A stretch of DNA of 64,000 bases from Brachybacterium equifaecis (GTDB lineage: Bacteria; Actinomycetota; Actinomycetes; Actinomycetales; Dermabacteraceae): the NCBI RefSeq assembly GCF_023509525.1, contig NZ_JAKNCJ010000004.1, positions 62,001 through 126,000 of the forward strand. The letters run 5' to 3'. The notes below the pieces were generated by a model that saw only the letters and a list, made by a program, of their open reading frames with translations, did not search any database and was not told the origin of the DNA. The position numbers and the translations under genes were made by a program. Positions 48,774 through 58,343 of the stretch are shown here, one piece after another. Numbering within the stretch: position 1 is the stretch's first letter; every line of letters starts with the position of its first letter.

Positions 48774-49820
48774 TCAGGATGCCGGTGCGAGGGCCGGCAC
48801 CACCTCTTCAGCGAACAGCTCGAGCACTCGCTGGTGCTCGGCCGGACCGCCCGCGAAAGGGAGCACGAGCATGAGCTCGTCGGCCTCCCGCAGCACGGCG
48901 TCCGCGCTGAGCACCTCCGAGACGACATCCGGGGAGTCCAGCACGACCCTGCTGAACACGGCGCTGCCGCCGCCTATCTCCTTCGCCCGGTGCTCGCTGA
49001 TCACTCCGGCCGCGGCCCCGCGCTCCCGAGGGATGAGGGTCTGGAACATCTCCAGCTCGCGCTCCGAGGCGACCGGGATCGCCTGCCGGGAGACGGCGAC
49101 CGTGCCGTCCCCGAAACCGGCGTCACGGCTCGCCTCGCGATAGGCGCGCAGGGCCTCGAGCTGCAGCTCCTCGAAGGTCCGCCCCGTCCCGTCGTCGGGG
49201 GCGAGGGTCGCGAGCTGCAGGCCCAGACCCCTCTCGCCGACCCAGCGCGCGCGCTCGACGCTGGCCGCTCCGTACGCGAGACGGCTGCGGAGGCCGGGCG
49301 ACTGCGGCTGGATACGCAGGGCCGTGCCGGCCTCGATGTCCTCGACGTGGTGGTCCGCGTTCGCGACGATCTCGCCGTCCACGAAGCGCAGCAGCTCCGC
49401 GAGGATCCGGTCGACGCGATCGCGGGGCGACTCCTTCGAAGCGCCGTACGCGCCGAGGTAGGGGGCGACCTTCGCCGAGTATCCCGAGGACAGCCCCGCG
49501 CGCACGCGGCCGTTCGAGAGCACGTCGAGCGTCGCGAGATCCTCTGCCAGCCGTGCAGGCTTCTCGAACCACAGCGGGATGACTCCCGTGCCGAGCTCGA
49601 TCCGCTCGGTGCGCTGGGACGCGGCGGCGAGGAACGTCAGAGGGGAGGAGATCGTCGGCTGCAGATGCCGCACGCGCACGTAGCCGGCGTCGTAGCCGAA
49701 GAGGTCCGCCGCTGTGAACAGGTCCAGGCCCCGGTGCATGGAATAGGGGTCGTTCTCGATGCCGGCGAGGAAGGAGATGCGCAGAGCGCCGGGGGCGGTC
49801 TGGTGGACGGGCTCGGCCAT
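48774..49820 (-). CDS. LLM-class (luciferase-like) FMN-dependent monooxygenase
   Basis: The 348-residue protein follows the bacterial luciferase-like barrel: ISFLAGIEND, TERIELGTGVIPLWFEKPARLAEDLATLDVLSNGRVRAGLSSGYS and RSRLAYGAASVERARWVGERG. The flavin F420 or FMN preference is not settled by sequence. Start at 49820 follows GGAGG. The substrate is unknown. It diverges from dusB. Confidence 0.85.
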   Translation of the reverse strand: MAEPVHQTAPGALRISFLAGIENDPYSMHRGLDLFTAADLFGYDAGYVRVRHLQPTISSPLTFLAAASQRTERIELGTGVIPLWFEKPARLAEDLATLDVLSNGRVRAGLSSGYSAKVAPYLGAYGASKESPRDRVDRILAELLRFVDGEIVANADHHVEDIEAGTALRIQPQSPGLRSRLAYGAASVERARWVGERGLGLQLATLAPDDGTGRTFEELQLEALRAYREASRDAGFGDGTVAVSRQAIPVASERELEMFQTLIPRERGAAAGVISEHRAKEIGGGSAVFSRVVLDSPDVVSEVLSADAVLREADELMLVLPFAGGPAEHQRVLELFAEEVVPALAPAS

Positions 49821-49980
49821 GGGGACCTCCTGGAGGGCGGGGGCGTGCGTCGGCGCCGGGGCGGCGGAGGCATCGGCCCAGGGTCCCACTTCCGCGAGCC
49901 CTGCTGCCGGGACGTCGGTCCTGCCCTACCGCTGCACCTCACACCGCGCGATCGCGCGGAGGGTGGGACAATCGGTTGCG

Positions 49981-51204
49981 ATGACCACTCCTGCCGCTCC
50001 CGCCCCCGCAGCCGACGCTCCCGGCGCCGACGGTCCTGCCGCCGCGCTGCGCCGCTCCCTCACCATCGGCCCCCACACCGTCGACACCCCGGTCGTGCTC
50101 GCCCCGATGGCCGGGATCACGAACATGGCGTTCCGGCTGCTGTGCCGCGAGTTCGGCGCTCGCCACAGCGAGGACGCCGGCGGGCTGTACGTCGGCGAGA
50201 TGGTGACGACCCGGGCGCTGGTGGAGGACCACAAGGAGTCCTGGCGCCTGGTGACGATGGGGGAGAAGGAGACGCCCCGCTCGATCCAGCTGTACGGGGT
50301 GGATCCGGCGACCGTCGGCCGTGCCGTGTCGATGGTGCTCGAGCGCGACAAGGCCGACCACATCGACCTGAACTTCGGCTGCCCCGTCCCGAAGGTGACG
50401 CGGCGCGGCGGAGGCGGAGTCCTGCCCTGGAAGACCGAGCTGTTCACGATGATCGTGCGGGCCGCGGTGAAGGCTGCCGGCGACGTCCCCGTGACGGTCA
50501 AGACGCGCATGGGCGTGGACGAGGACCACCTGACCTACCGCGATGCGGGACTGATCGCCCAAGAGGTCGGCGCCGCGGCGATCGCGCTGCACGGGCGCAC
50601 CGTGAAGCAGCACTACAGCGGCCAGGCGGACTGGGAGGCGATCGCGGATCTGAAGCAGACCGTGACCGGCATCCCGGTGCTCGGCAACGGCGACATCTGG
50701 TCGGCCGAGGACGCCCTGCGGATGATCGAGCAGACCGGCGCGGACGGCGTCGTCGTCGGCCGCGGCTGCCAGGGGCGTCCGTGGCTGTTCGCCGATCTCG
50801 CCGCCGCCTTCTCGGGGTCCGACGAGCGCGTCCAGCCGACCCTCGGCGACGTCGCCCGCACCCTGCGCCGCCACGCCGAGCTGCTCACCGAGTTCTACGA
50901 GGACGAGGGCCGGGGCCTGCGCGACCTGCGCAAGCACGTCGCCTGGTACTTCAAGGGCTACCCCGTCGGCGGGGAGGCGCGCCAGGGCCTCGCGGCGATG
51001 GAGTCCCTCGAGGATCTCGACGCGAAGCTCGCCGCGCTCGACTGGGACGCCCCCTACCCGGGCGCTCCTGCCGAAGGGCCGCGCGGTCGCTCCGGGCACT
51101 CGCGCAGGGCCGCCGTGCCCGACGGGTGGATGGACTCGCGGGAGCTCTCGCCCGAGCATCGCGAGCGCCTCCACGAGGCCGAGCTCGACACCTCGGGAGG
51201 ATGA
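49981..51204 (+). CDS. dusB: tRNA-dihydrouridine synthase
   Basis: Flavoprotein reducing uridines in tRNA, 407 residues. Barrel with VVLAPMAGITNMAFR, LNFGCPVPKVTRRGGG (catalytic Cys), TVKTRMG, LHGRTVKQHYSG and GRGCQGRPW, then the helical Dus domain. ATG at 49981. Confidence 0.95.
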   Translation: MTTPAAPAPAADAPGADGPAAALRRSLTIGPHTVDTPVVLAPMAGITNMAFRLLCREFGARHSEDAGGLYVGEMVTTRALVEDHKESWRLVTMGEKETPRSIQLYGVDPATVGRAVSMVLERDKADHIDLNFGCPVPKVTRRGGGGVLPWKTELFTMIVRAAVKAAGDVPVTVKTRMGVDEDHLTYRDAGLIAQEVGAAAIALHGRTVKQHYSGQADWEAIADLKQTVTGIPVLGNGDIWSAEDALRMIEQTGADGVVVGRGCQGRPWLFADLAAAFSGSDERVQPTLGDVARTLRRHAELLTEFYEDEGRGLRDLRKHVAWYFKGYPVGGEARQGLAAMESLEDLDAKLAALDWDAPYPGAPAEGPRGRSGHSRRAAVPDGWMDSRELSPEHRERLHEAELDTSGG

Positions 51205-51205
51205 G

Positions 51206-52504
51206 ATGAGCGCGCCGCACAGCTACAGCGCTGCCGATATGGAGCGCTGGGCCCCCGAGGCCCCGAAGTCCCAGTCCCGCACGCCGTTCCAGCGCGACCG
51301 GGCCCGGGTCCTGCACTCCTCGGCCCTGCGACGGCTCGGGGCGAAGACCCAGGTCCTCGGCGCCGGCTCCAACGACTTCGTGCGCACGCGCCTGACGCAC
51401 TCCCTGGAGGTCGCGCAGGTGGGTCGCGACATCGCGCTCGCCATCGGCTGCGACCCCGACGTCGTCGATGCCGCCTGCCTCGCCCATGACCTCGGGCACC
51501 CGCCGTTCGGCCACAACGGCGAGCTCGTGCTGGATGATCTCGCACGAGACATCGGCGGCTTCGAGGGCAATGCGCAGACCCTGCGCCTGCTGACCCGCCT
51601 CGAGCCGAAGCTCATCGGCGAGGACCGCCCGTACGGCCTGAACCTCACCCGCGCGAGCGTGGACGCCTCGATCAAGTACCCGTGGTCCCGCGGCGAGGGA
51701 CCGGATCCGGCCTCGAGCAAGTTCGGCGCCTACGAGGACGACCGCGACGTGTTCGACTGGGCGCGAGCGGGAGCACAGGGACAGCGCAAGTGCGTCGAGG
51801 CGCAGGTCATGGACATCTCCGACGACATCGCCTACTCGGTCCACGACATCGAGGACGCGATCACCGGCGGCTCCCTGGACCTCGGGCGTCTCGCCGACCC
51901 GCTGGAGCGGGCCGCGGCGCTCTACGTCGTGCAAGACTGGTACTGCCCCCGCGACGAGATCGAGGTGCTCGACGCGGCCCTGACCCGCCTCGAGCGCGAG
52001 CCGTGGTGGGTCGCGGACTTCACCGGCTCGATGCGGTCGGCCGCGGCGCTGAAGGACATGGCCAGCCAGCTCATCGGCCGCTTCACCGGGGCGGTCGTCG
52101 AGGCCACGCGCAGCGCCCACGGGCCCGGTCCGATCGCCCGGTACACGGGCGAGGTGATCGTGCCGGATGCGACCGCGCTGGAGATCTCGGTCCTCAAGGG
52201 CCTCGCCGCCGCGTACGTGATGAGCTCGGCCGAGCAGCAGCCGATCTACGAGGAGCAGGAGCGGATCATCCGCGATCTGCACGCCCATCTCTCCAACACG
52301 GGGGCCGCGCACCTCAGCCCTCTGTTCGCCGAGCTGTGGAGCGCAGCGCCCGACGAGGCCGGACGTCGGAGGGTCGTGATAGACCAGATCGCCTCGTACA
52401 CCGACGTCTCCGCACGGCTGCTGCACGGGACGCTGTTCGATGACCAGTCCACCCATCTCACCGCCGCCGACACCCCTCTGCCGGGTCTCGGCGCCGATCT
52501 CTGA
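51206..52504 (+). CDS. dgt: Deoxyguanosinetriphosphate triphosphohydrolase-like protein
   Basis: dNTP triphosphohydrolase of the HD superfamily, 432 residues. The metal site is RLTHSLEVAQ with AHDLGHPPFGHNGE, and EAQVMDISDDIAYSVHDIED is the second D motif. It starts one base after the dusB stop. Modern family members hydrolyse several dNTPs and influence pool balance. Confidence 0.94.
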   Translation: MSAPHSYSAADMERWAPEAPKSQSRTPFQRDRARVLHSSALRRLGAKTQVLGAGSNDFVRTRLTHSLEVAQVGRDIALAIGCDPDVVDAACLAHDLGHPPFGHNGELVLDDLARDIGGFEGNAQTLRLLTRLEPKLIGEDRPYGLNLTRASVDASIKYPWSRGEGPDPASSKFGAYEDDRDVFDWARAGAQGQRKCVEAQVMDISDDIAYSVHDIEDAITGGSLDLGRLADPLERAAALYVVQDWYCPRDEIEVLDAALTRLEREPWWVADFTGSMRSAAALKDMASQLIGRFTGAVVEATRSAHGPGPIARYTGEVIVPDATALEISVLKGLAAAYVMSSAEQQPIYEEQERIIRDLHAHLSNTGAAHLSPLFAELWSAAPDEAGRRRVVIDQIASYTDVSARLLHGTLFDDQSTHLTAADTPLPGLGADL

Positions 52505-52536
52505 CCCGCACGCCCCACCGAAGCCAGGAGCCCATC

Positions 52537-54555
52537 ATCGCCACCCACCAGGGCAGGATCCGCCGCGAGGACGTCGACCTCGTGCGCGAGCGCGCGCGCC
52601 TGGACGAGGTGATCGGCGAGCACGTCACGCTCCGCAGCGGCGGGATCGGCTCCATGAAGGGCCTGTGCCCCTTCCACGACGAGAAGACCCCCAGCTTCAA
52701 CGTGCGCCCGCAGCTCGGCCACTGGCACTGCTTCGGCTGCGGCGAGGGCGGGGACGCGATCGCCTTCGTGCAGAAGATCGACCACCTCAGCTTCGTGGAG
52801 GCCGTCGAGTCGCTCGCGAGCCGCTTCGGCGTGCAGCTGCGCTACGAGGAGGGCACCGGAGGCAAGGGCGAGCGCTCGGACTTCGGATCCCGCCAGCGCC
52901 TGCTCGACGCCCACGCGGTGGCCGAGGAGTTCTACCGCGAGCAGCTCGCCACCCCGGCAGGGCAGGTGGGGCGCGCCTTCCTCGGCCAGCGCGGCTTCGA
53001 TCGCAGCGCCGCCGAGCACTTCGGGGTGGGCTTCGCGCCCGAAGGGTGGGACGCGATCACGAAGCACCTGCGCGGGCGGGGATTCACCGAGGCCGAGCTC
53101 CAGGCCTCCGGCATCGTCTCCCAGGGGCAGCGCGGCGTCTACGACCGCTTCCGCGGCCGGCTCATCTGGCCGATCCGCGACGTCACCGGCAAGACGATCG
53201 GCTTCGGCGCGCGCAAGCTCCTGGAGACCGATCAGGGCCCCAAGTACCTGAACACTCCCGAGACCGCGATCTACCACAAGTCCCAGGTCCTCTACGGCCT
53301 GGACCTCGCGCGCCGGGAGATCGCCGCGCAGCACCGCGTCGTGGTGGTCGAGGGCTACACCGACGTCATGGCCGCGCATCTCGCGGGAGTCACCACCGCC
53401 GTCGCCTCCTGCGGCACCGCTTTCGGCGCCGACCACGTCAAGGTGGTGCGCCGCATCATGGGGGACACGAACCCCACGGCCGGTCTGCGCCTGAACACGG
53501 ACGGGAGGGGGCTCAGCGGCGAGGTGATCTTCACCTTCGACGGCGACGCCGCTGGTCAGAAGGCCGCCCTGCGCGCCTTCGAGGAGGATCAGCGCTTCGT
53601 CGCCCAGACCTTCGTGGCCGTGGAGCCCGGGGGGATGGATCCGTGCGACCTCCGCATGGCCCAGGGCGATGCGGCCGTGCGGGACCTCGTCGAGGGCCGC
53701 AAGCCCCTGTTCGAGTTCGCGATCCGCTCGGTGCTCGCGCAGGTCGATCTGGATACCGTCGAGGGGCAGGTGACGGGGCTGCGCATGGCCGCTCCCGTCG
53801 TCGCGCAGATCCGCGACGAGGCGATGCGCCCCGAGTACGCGCGCCGGCTCGCCGGCTGGCTCGGGATGGACGAGCGCACCGTGCTGCGGGCCGTGCACGA
53901 CGCCGCGCGCAGTGCGAGCCAGAGCGGCCGGCACGCGGATCGTCCAGGCGCCGCCCGCGAGAGCGGGGCCGACGGGGCGGGCACCGCTGCGGGAGGGGCG
54001 GCGAGAGGCGACGAGGGAGAGGACGCCCTCGCGGCGGCCCTGCCCGTGGCCCGACTGTCCGACATCGTCAGCCGGCGCGATCCCGTCGGGCAGGTGGAGC
54101 TGCAGTCCCTCGCGTGCCTGCTCCAGGCCCCCCATCTGCTCGAGGCGGAGACCGTCGGCGCCCTGCCGGACGACTCCTTCCACGTCCCTGCGCTGCAGAG
54201 CGTGTGGGATGTGATGCTCGCGGCGGGCACCCTGCTGGACGCCGTGGCGGGCACGCTCTCCGCCAGCCGATACATCGAGCAGGTGCTCGAGATCGCCGGG
54301 GAGACAGTGCGACCGCTCGTCATCGAGCTGACGAACGTCGAGCTGCCCGCACGGGACGAGGAGTCCCTGAGGAAGCTCGCGTCCTCCCTGATGGACCGGC
54401 TGACCGAGCTGTCCATCACGCGGGAGTACTCGGTGCTGCGCCAGAAGCTGCAGCGCACCGATGCCGCCGCCGATCCGGAGGAGTACCAGCGTCTCCTCGG
54501 CCTGCTGAGCGCGGCGCAGGAGCGGCGGCGCGCCCTGCACGCGCGAGACGACTGA
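52537..54555 (+). CDS. dnaG: DNA primase, apparently with an AUC start codon
   Basis: Synthesises RNA primers for replication. Reading from ATC at 52537 gives 672 residues: the CHC2 zinc ribbon (Cys44, His47, Cys65, Cys68), the primase core with a TOPRIM region VVVEGYTDVMAAHLAG and FTFDGDAAGQKA, and a C-terminal DnaB-binding domain (about 540-672). The conserved N-terminus GRIRREDVDLVRERA lies upstream of the first standard start (GTG 52582). AGGAG at 52526-52530 is six bases before ATC 52537. No ATG, GTG or TTG lies in frame closer. ATC 52534 is one codon earlier. Confidence 0.9.
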   Translation: MATHQGRIRREDVDLVRERARLDEVIGEHVTLRSGGIGSMKGLCPFHDEKTPSFNVRPQLGHWHCFGCGEGGDAIAFVQKIDHLSFVEAVESLASRFGVQLRYEEGTGGKGERSDFGSRQRLLDAHAVAEEFYREQLATPAGQVGRAFLGQRGFDRSAAEHFGVGFAPEGWDAITKHLRGRGFTEAELQASGIVSQGQRGVYDRFRGRLIWPIRDVTGKTIGFGARKLLETDQGPKYLNTPETAIYHKSQVLYGLDLARREIAAQHRVVVVEGYTDVMAAHLAGVTTAVASCGTAFGADHVKVVRRIMGDTNPTAGLRLNTDGRGLSGEVIFTFDGDAAGQKAALRAFEEDQRFVAQTFVAVEPGGMDPCDLRMAQGDAAVRDLVEGRKPLFEFAIRSVLAQVDLDTVEGQVTGLRMAAPVVAQIRDEAMRPEYARRLAGWLGMDERTVLRAVHDAARSASQSGRHADRPGAARESGADGAGTAAGGAARGDEGEDALAAALPVARLSDIVSRRDPVGQVELQSLACLLQAPHLLEAETVGALPDDSFHVPALQSVWDVMLAAGTLLDAVAGTLSASRYIEQVLEIAGETVRPLVIELTNVELPARDEESLRKLASSLMDRLTELSITREYSVLRQKLQRTDAAADPEEYQRLLGLLSAAQERRRALHARDD

Positions 54556-54632
54556 GCGGATCGCAGCACTCGACCGTCCCCGCCGGTGCGCCGCCGCGGC
54601 GCGCCTGCCCGTTCCCCGCACCGAGGAGCACC

Positions 54633-55532
54633 ATGGCCCGCATCGGCCTCATCACCACTGATCCCGCCGCTCGCGGACACGAGGACGGCGACATCGAACC
54701 GCTGCGCCGCGCCCTTGCAGAGCGCGGCGAGGACTGCGACATCCTGGTGTGGCACGAGGAGCAACCGTGGGCGCAGTACGACGCGCTCGTGCTGCGCTCG
54801 CCCTGGGACTACCCCGCGCGGCTCCCCGACTTCCGGGGCTGGCTCGATCGCCTCGAGGAGAGCGGGGCCCGCCTGCTGAACCCGCCCCCGCTCGTGCGCT
54901 GGAACCTCGACAAGCGCTACCTCGAGGATCTCCGCGGCATCACAGTGATCCCGACGGTCTACTGCGACGAGCTCAGCGGAGCTGCCGAGGAGCTCGCCGC
55001 CCGGGGGAGCGCAGCTGTGGTCCTGAAGCCGACCGTCTCCGGGGGCTCCCGCAGCACGGGCCTCTTCCAGGACGACGATCCCGCCGCTCTCGCTCTGGCG
55101 CGCGAGATCCTCCGGGGCGGCACCGAGATCATGATCCAGCCCGCGATCCCGGAGCTCGCCGCGGGCGCCGAGCGGGGGCTCTTCCTCATCGACGGCGAGC
55201 TCTCGCACGCGATCTCCAAGGGCGCGATCCTGCAGCCCGGCGGCGGCTACCTCGGGGGGACCTACACCGAGGCCATCGCACCGGTGGAGCCGAGCGGAGC
55301 GGAGCGGGAGTGCGCGGCGGCGGCGCTGGCGTCCGTGCGCGCCCTCTCCCGGGAGCGAGGGTGGGGCGCCGACGCCGAGGAGCCGCTGTACGCGCGGATC
55401 GACGTGGTGAGCACCCCCGCCGGGGTTCTCCTGATCGAGGCGGAGCTCATCGAACCCTCCCTGTTCCTCCAGGAGGTCCCCTCGGCGATCGGTCGGGTCG
55501 CAGATGCGATCCAGCGCCGCACCCGAGGCTGA
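54633..55532 (+). CDS. ATP-grasp domain protein
   Basis: The 299-residue protein has an ATP-grasp arrangement: an N-terminal preATP-grasp part (RIGLITTD...WDYPARLPDFRGWLDRLEE), then the nucleotide core VVLKPTVSGGSRSTGLF, IMIQPAIPELAAG and the C-terminal LLIEAELIEPSLFL acid cluster. It is like RimK/glutathione-synthetase-type ligases of unknown substrate. Distance after dnaG is 77 bp. Confidence 0.85.
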   Translation: MARIGLITTDPAARGHEDGDIEPLRRALAERGEDCDILVWHEEQPWAQYDALVLRSPWDYPARLPDFRGWLDRLEESGARLLNPPPLVRWNLDKRYLEDLRGITVIPTVYCDELSGAAEELAARGSAAVVLKPTVSGGSRSTGLFQDDDPAALALAREILRGGTEIMIQPAIPELAAGAERGLFLIDGELSHAISKGAILQPGGGYLGGTYTEAIAPVEPSGAERECAAAALASVRALSRERGWGADAEEPLYARIDVVSTPAGVLLIEAELIEPSLFLQEVPSAIGRVADAIQRRTRG

Positions 55533-55583
55533 ACGCCTCGGGCGCGGCGCTGGTCGGCGCCGGCGATCACCTGAGCGGCGCGC

Positions 55584-55617
55584 GCCCCGCGAGGCGGTGC
55601 GAGTCCGCCCGCGGGGC
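55584..55617. terminator. Hairpin terminator between ATP-grasp and M48 genes
   Basis: Arms 55584-55591 with 55610-55617 and inner 55593-55597 with 55605-55609 pair; a single bulged A separates them. Confidence 0.65.
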
Positions 55618-55629
55618 TCCGCGGGGCGC

Positions 55630-56856
55630 TCAGAGGAGCGGCGGGGAGATCTGGCGCTCGCGCAGGGACGGGCGGCCGGAGTAGTCGACACCGGGGAAGC
55701 GGCCGAACTGGTCGCTGTGGCCCGCGGGACGGGCGGCGTCGGCCTGCGCCAGGAGGGACAGGGCCTCCTGCGGCGTGGGATAGCGGCTGGAGAAGATGCT
55801 GCCGGCCGGGAGCGCCGTCGCGTAGGCCGCGCCGGGGCTGCTGAACAGTCCCGGGCGGAACCAGAGATGGCCTGCGCGGGAGCGGTCGCGCAGGGCGTGC
55901 GCGCGCCAGGTGAGGGTGGGGTGGCTCGCGTTCCAGTTGACCAGGTGGACCCACAGTCCCTTCTCGGTGGCGGCCCGATCGGCGACCTCATGGACGTTGA
56001 CGTCGGCGTTGAGGTACTTGCCCGCGCCGAGCACGCCGATCGTGCCGGGAGCGCCCTGCGGGCAGAACGCGTAGCCGAAGTTGTCGGCGGTGTACTCCTG
56101 GGCGCGGGAGAAGGCCGGCCCCAGGATCGGGATGCGCGAGAGCAGGTTCGTGAACACGAGACGGAAGTAGGAGACGTGGCCGGCGGCGAGGTGGCCCACC
56201 TCGTGGCCGATCACGAAGCGCAGCGCCTCCGGGTCGCGCACGGCGCCTCCGACCTCGAAGAGATCGGAGTAGACGACCACGAAGCGCCGGAAGCCGTGGC
56301 CCGAGGCGAAGGCGTTGATCGTGCCGTTGCCGAGCTGCACGTAGGCGTCGGGAACTCGGCGCAGACCGTGCTGGGCCGCCGCCTCGGCGACCATGCGGTA
56401 CCCCTCGGGGAACTGCGTGGGGCTCATGCGCACGCTCTGCGCGCGCATCTCGGCGTACATGAGGGCGCGGAAGATCCAGAACACGATCGGCAGGAGCAGG
56501 ATCAGCACGAACAGCTGCGCGACGATCCCGGCGAGGGGGGAGTCGGGGCTGATGTCCAGGAGCGTGGGTCCCACGCCCCGGATCGCATTGACGATCGATC
56601 CGATCACCAGTGCCAGCCACAGGCCGTACGCCAGGACCGTGATCAGGATCCCGAGGGCGAGCAGCGGGATCTCCCACGGGTGCCGCGCGCCGCGCTGGCC
56701 CGTCAGGCCGTGGACGGTCGCGCCGTTGACGAGGTTCGGGGAGGCGGGACCTCCGGCCTGGGGCACGGGACCGGCGGGGCTCCCCTCGCTCGTGCGTCCC
56801 AGCGGCGAGTGGTTCTGCGGGCTCTCTCCGGTCGGAGGGAGAGGCGGCTGGCTCAT
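55630..56856 (-). CDS. M48-family membrane zinc metalloprotease
   Basis: The 408-residue protein has a proline-rich N-terminus (about 1-60), two membrane helices (about 65-90 and 105-130) and an M48 catalytic region with HEVGHLAAGH and the third ligand Glu in AQEYTADNFG. HtpX/Ste24-like quality-control function is expected. Start at 56856 is selected for the family; the 5' region 56857-57009 has no gene and ends at the IS. Confidence 0.87.
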   Translation of the reverse strand: MSQPPLPPTGESPQNHSPLGRTSEGSPAGPVPQAGGPASPNLVNGATVHGLTGQRGARHPWEIPLLALGILITVLAYGLWLALVIGSIVNAIRGVGPTLLDISPDSPLAGIVAQLFVLILLLPIVFWIFRALMYAEMRAQSVRMSPTQFPEGYRMVAEAAAQHGLRRVPDAYVQLGNGTINAFASGHGFRRFVVVYSDLFEVGGAVRDPEALRFVIGHEVGHLAAGHVSYFRLVFTNLLSRIPILGPAFSRAQEYTADNFGYAFCPQGAPGTIGVLGAGKYLNADVNVHEVADRAATEKGLWVHLVNWNASHPTLTWRAHALRDRSRAGHLWFRPGLFSSPGAAYATALPAGSIFSSRYPTPQEALSLLAQADAARPAGHSDQFGRFPGVDYSGRPSLRERQISPPLL

Positions 56857-57061
56857 GGTGATCCTGACCTTCGATGACGGAGCGCCGACCCGGCTCAGTC
56901 GCAGGCGGCGCCGCACGGGAGTGCGATGGCCCCACGCTAACGCGCGAGGCCGCCATCGCCTCTCCGACGATGGTCGAGACCGGGCGTCGCGAAAGACGAT
57001 CTCTCGCGGTGAATCGCCCCGGGTCTGGTGGAGGCTCTGAATCCACGGGAGGATGAGGAGC

Positions 57062-57379
57062 ATGGCAGCACCGAGGAAGTACCCCGACGAGCTTCGGGAG
57101 AGAGCCACGAGGATGGCAGTTCAGTCACGGCGCGATCCATCGACGAGGTCGGGAACGTTTCGCCGTGTGGGCGAGCAGCTCGGGGTCAATCCTGAGACTC
57201 TGAGGAACTGGGTCGTGCAGGCCGAGGTTGACGAGGGGCACCGTCCCGGGACCACGACCAGCGAGTCCCAGCGCCTGGTCGAGCTGGAGAAGGAAGTGCG
57301 TGAGCTGCGCAGGGCGAACTCGATCCTGAGGTCAGCCTCGGCTTTTTTCGCGGCGGAGCTCGACCGCCCACAGCGTTGA
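57062..57379 (+). CDS. IS3 family transposase OrfA
   Basis: The 105-residue protein has an HTH (RKYPDELRERATRMAV, then VGEQLGVNPETLRNWVVQAE) and a leucine-zipper-like C-terminus (LVELEKEVRELRRANSIL). Stop overlaps OrfB. A T6 tract at 57343-57348 lets -1 slippage fuse OrfA to OrfB. Confidence 0.9.
   Translation: MAAPRKYPDELRERATRMAVQSRRDPSTRSGTFRRVGEQLGVNPETLRNWVVQAEVDEGHRPGTTTSESQRLVELEKEVRELRRANSILRSASAFFAAELDRPQR
57343..57348 (+). promoter_or_regulatory. Candidate -1 frameshift site (T6)
   Basis: GC TTTTTT CG within orfA 3' end; slipping back one base joins the OrfA frame to OrfB, giving ...SASAFF then RGGARPPTALIVEY. Standard for IS3 transposase expression. Confidence 0.7.
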
Positions 57380-58335
57380 TCGTGGAGTACATCGACCAGT
57401 ACAGGCATGAGTTCGGCGTCGAGCCGATCTGTCGAACGCTGACCGCAGCGGGCACGCAGCTCGCGCCGAGCACGTACTACGCGTTCAAGACCCGCCCACC
57501 CTCGAAGCGAGCACGACGCGACGAGGAACTGCTGGTCGAGATCCACCGCGTCCATGCGGCGAACTTCGGCGTCTACGGGGCGAAGAAGGTCCACGCCCAG
57601 CTGCGCCGCGAGGGCGTCGTCATCGCGCGTTGCACGGTCGAGCGGCTCATGCGCGGCGCGGGGTTGCGAGGGGTCAGCCGGGCCAAGGGCCCGCGCACCA
57701 CGATCTCCGGTCGTGGCCCGGATAATCGTCCTGACCTGGTCGAACGTGACTTCACCGCGACCGCTCCGAACCAGTTGTGGGCCGCGGACATCACCTACTG
57801 CCGCACCTTCGCCGGCTGGGTGTATGCCGCGTTCGTCATCGATGTGCTCTCCCGCCGCGTGGTCGGCTGGCAGCTGTCGAAGCCGCTGCGGACGGACCTC
57901 GCGTTGGACGCGCTCGAGATGGGCATCTGGACCCGCGATCACGCAGGCCAGGCCATCTCCGGGCTCACGTACCACAGCGATAAGGGCGTTCAGGACGTCG
58001 CCATCCGCTACACCGAGCGTCTTGCTGAGGCCGGCGCGGCCGCCTCGGTCGGCTCCACCGGCGACTCGTATGACGATGCCCTGGCCGAGGCCTTCAACTC
58101 GCTGTTCACGGCTGAACTGGTCCGCAACCGCGGGCCCTGGAAGAACATCGACGACCTCGAGATCGCGACCGCGGAATACATCGACTGGTTCCATCACCGG
58201 CGACTTCACGGCGAGATCGGCATGATCCCGCCCGTCGAGCTCGAGGACACCTACCATCACAACCACCCCGCACCGGCACCCGCCCACGCGGCACTTGCGA
58301 GCCTCTCACAAACCCGGGGCGATTCAGAGCCCTAA
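57376..58335 (+). CDS. IS3 family transposase OrfB (DDE integrase)
   Basis: The 319-residue catalytic subunit has an HTH_21 region (YGAKKVHAQLRREG), the DDE triad in AADITYC, YHSDKGVQ and DSYDDALAEAFNSLFTAE, and the -1 overlap with OrfA. TTG at 57376 is the first start in frame. Its stop lies nine bases beyond the right inverted repeat, so the last residues come from flanking DNA. Confidence 0.92.
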   Translation: MIVEYIDQYRHEFGVEPICRTLTAAGTQLAPSTYYAFKTRPPSKRARRDEELLVEIHRVHAANFGVYGAKKVHAQLRREGVVIARCTVERLMRGAGLRGVSRAKGPRTTISGRGPDNRPDLVERDFTATAPNQLWAADITYCRTFAGWVYAAFVIDVLSRRVVGWQLSKPLRTDLALDALEMGIWTRDHAGQAISGLTYHSDKGVQDVAIRYTERLAEAGAAASVGSTGDSYDDALAEAFNSLFTAELVRNRGPWKNIDDLEIATAEYIDWFHHRRLHGEIGMIPPVELEDTYHHNHPAPAPAHAALASLSQTRGDSEP

Positions 58336-58343
58336 ACCTTGAG

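Larger units (their letters stand above)
57010..58326 (+). mobile_element. IS3-family insertion sequence, 1317 bp, with terminal inverted repeats
   Basis: Left end (57010-57037) and right end (58299-58326) form a 28-bp inverted repeat with four mismatches, both starting with TGAATCGCCCCGGGT. Ends starting with TG fit IS3. Two overlapping transposase genes fill it. No 3-4 bp direct duplication flanks it (GCGG left, GAGC right). Confidence 0.9.

Noticed and set aside
54633-55532. ATP-grasp protein read as part of a 1000-codon frame from 52440
   Set aside because: The upstream part is in the wrong frame for dgt and dnaG and is low complexity; ATG 54633 begins the conserved protein.
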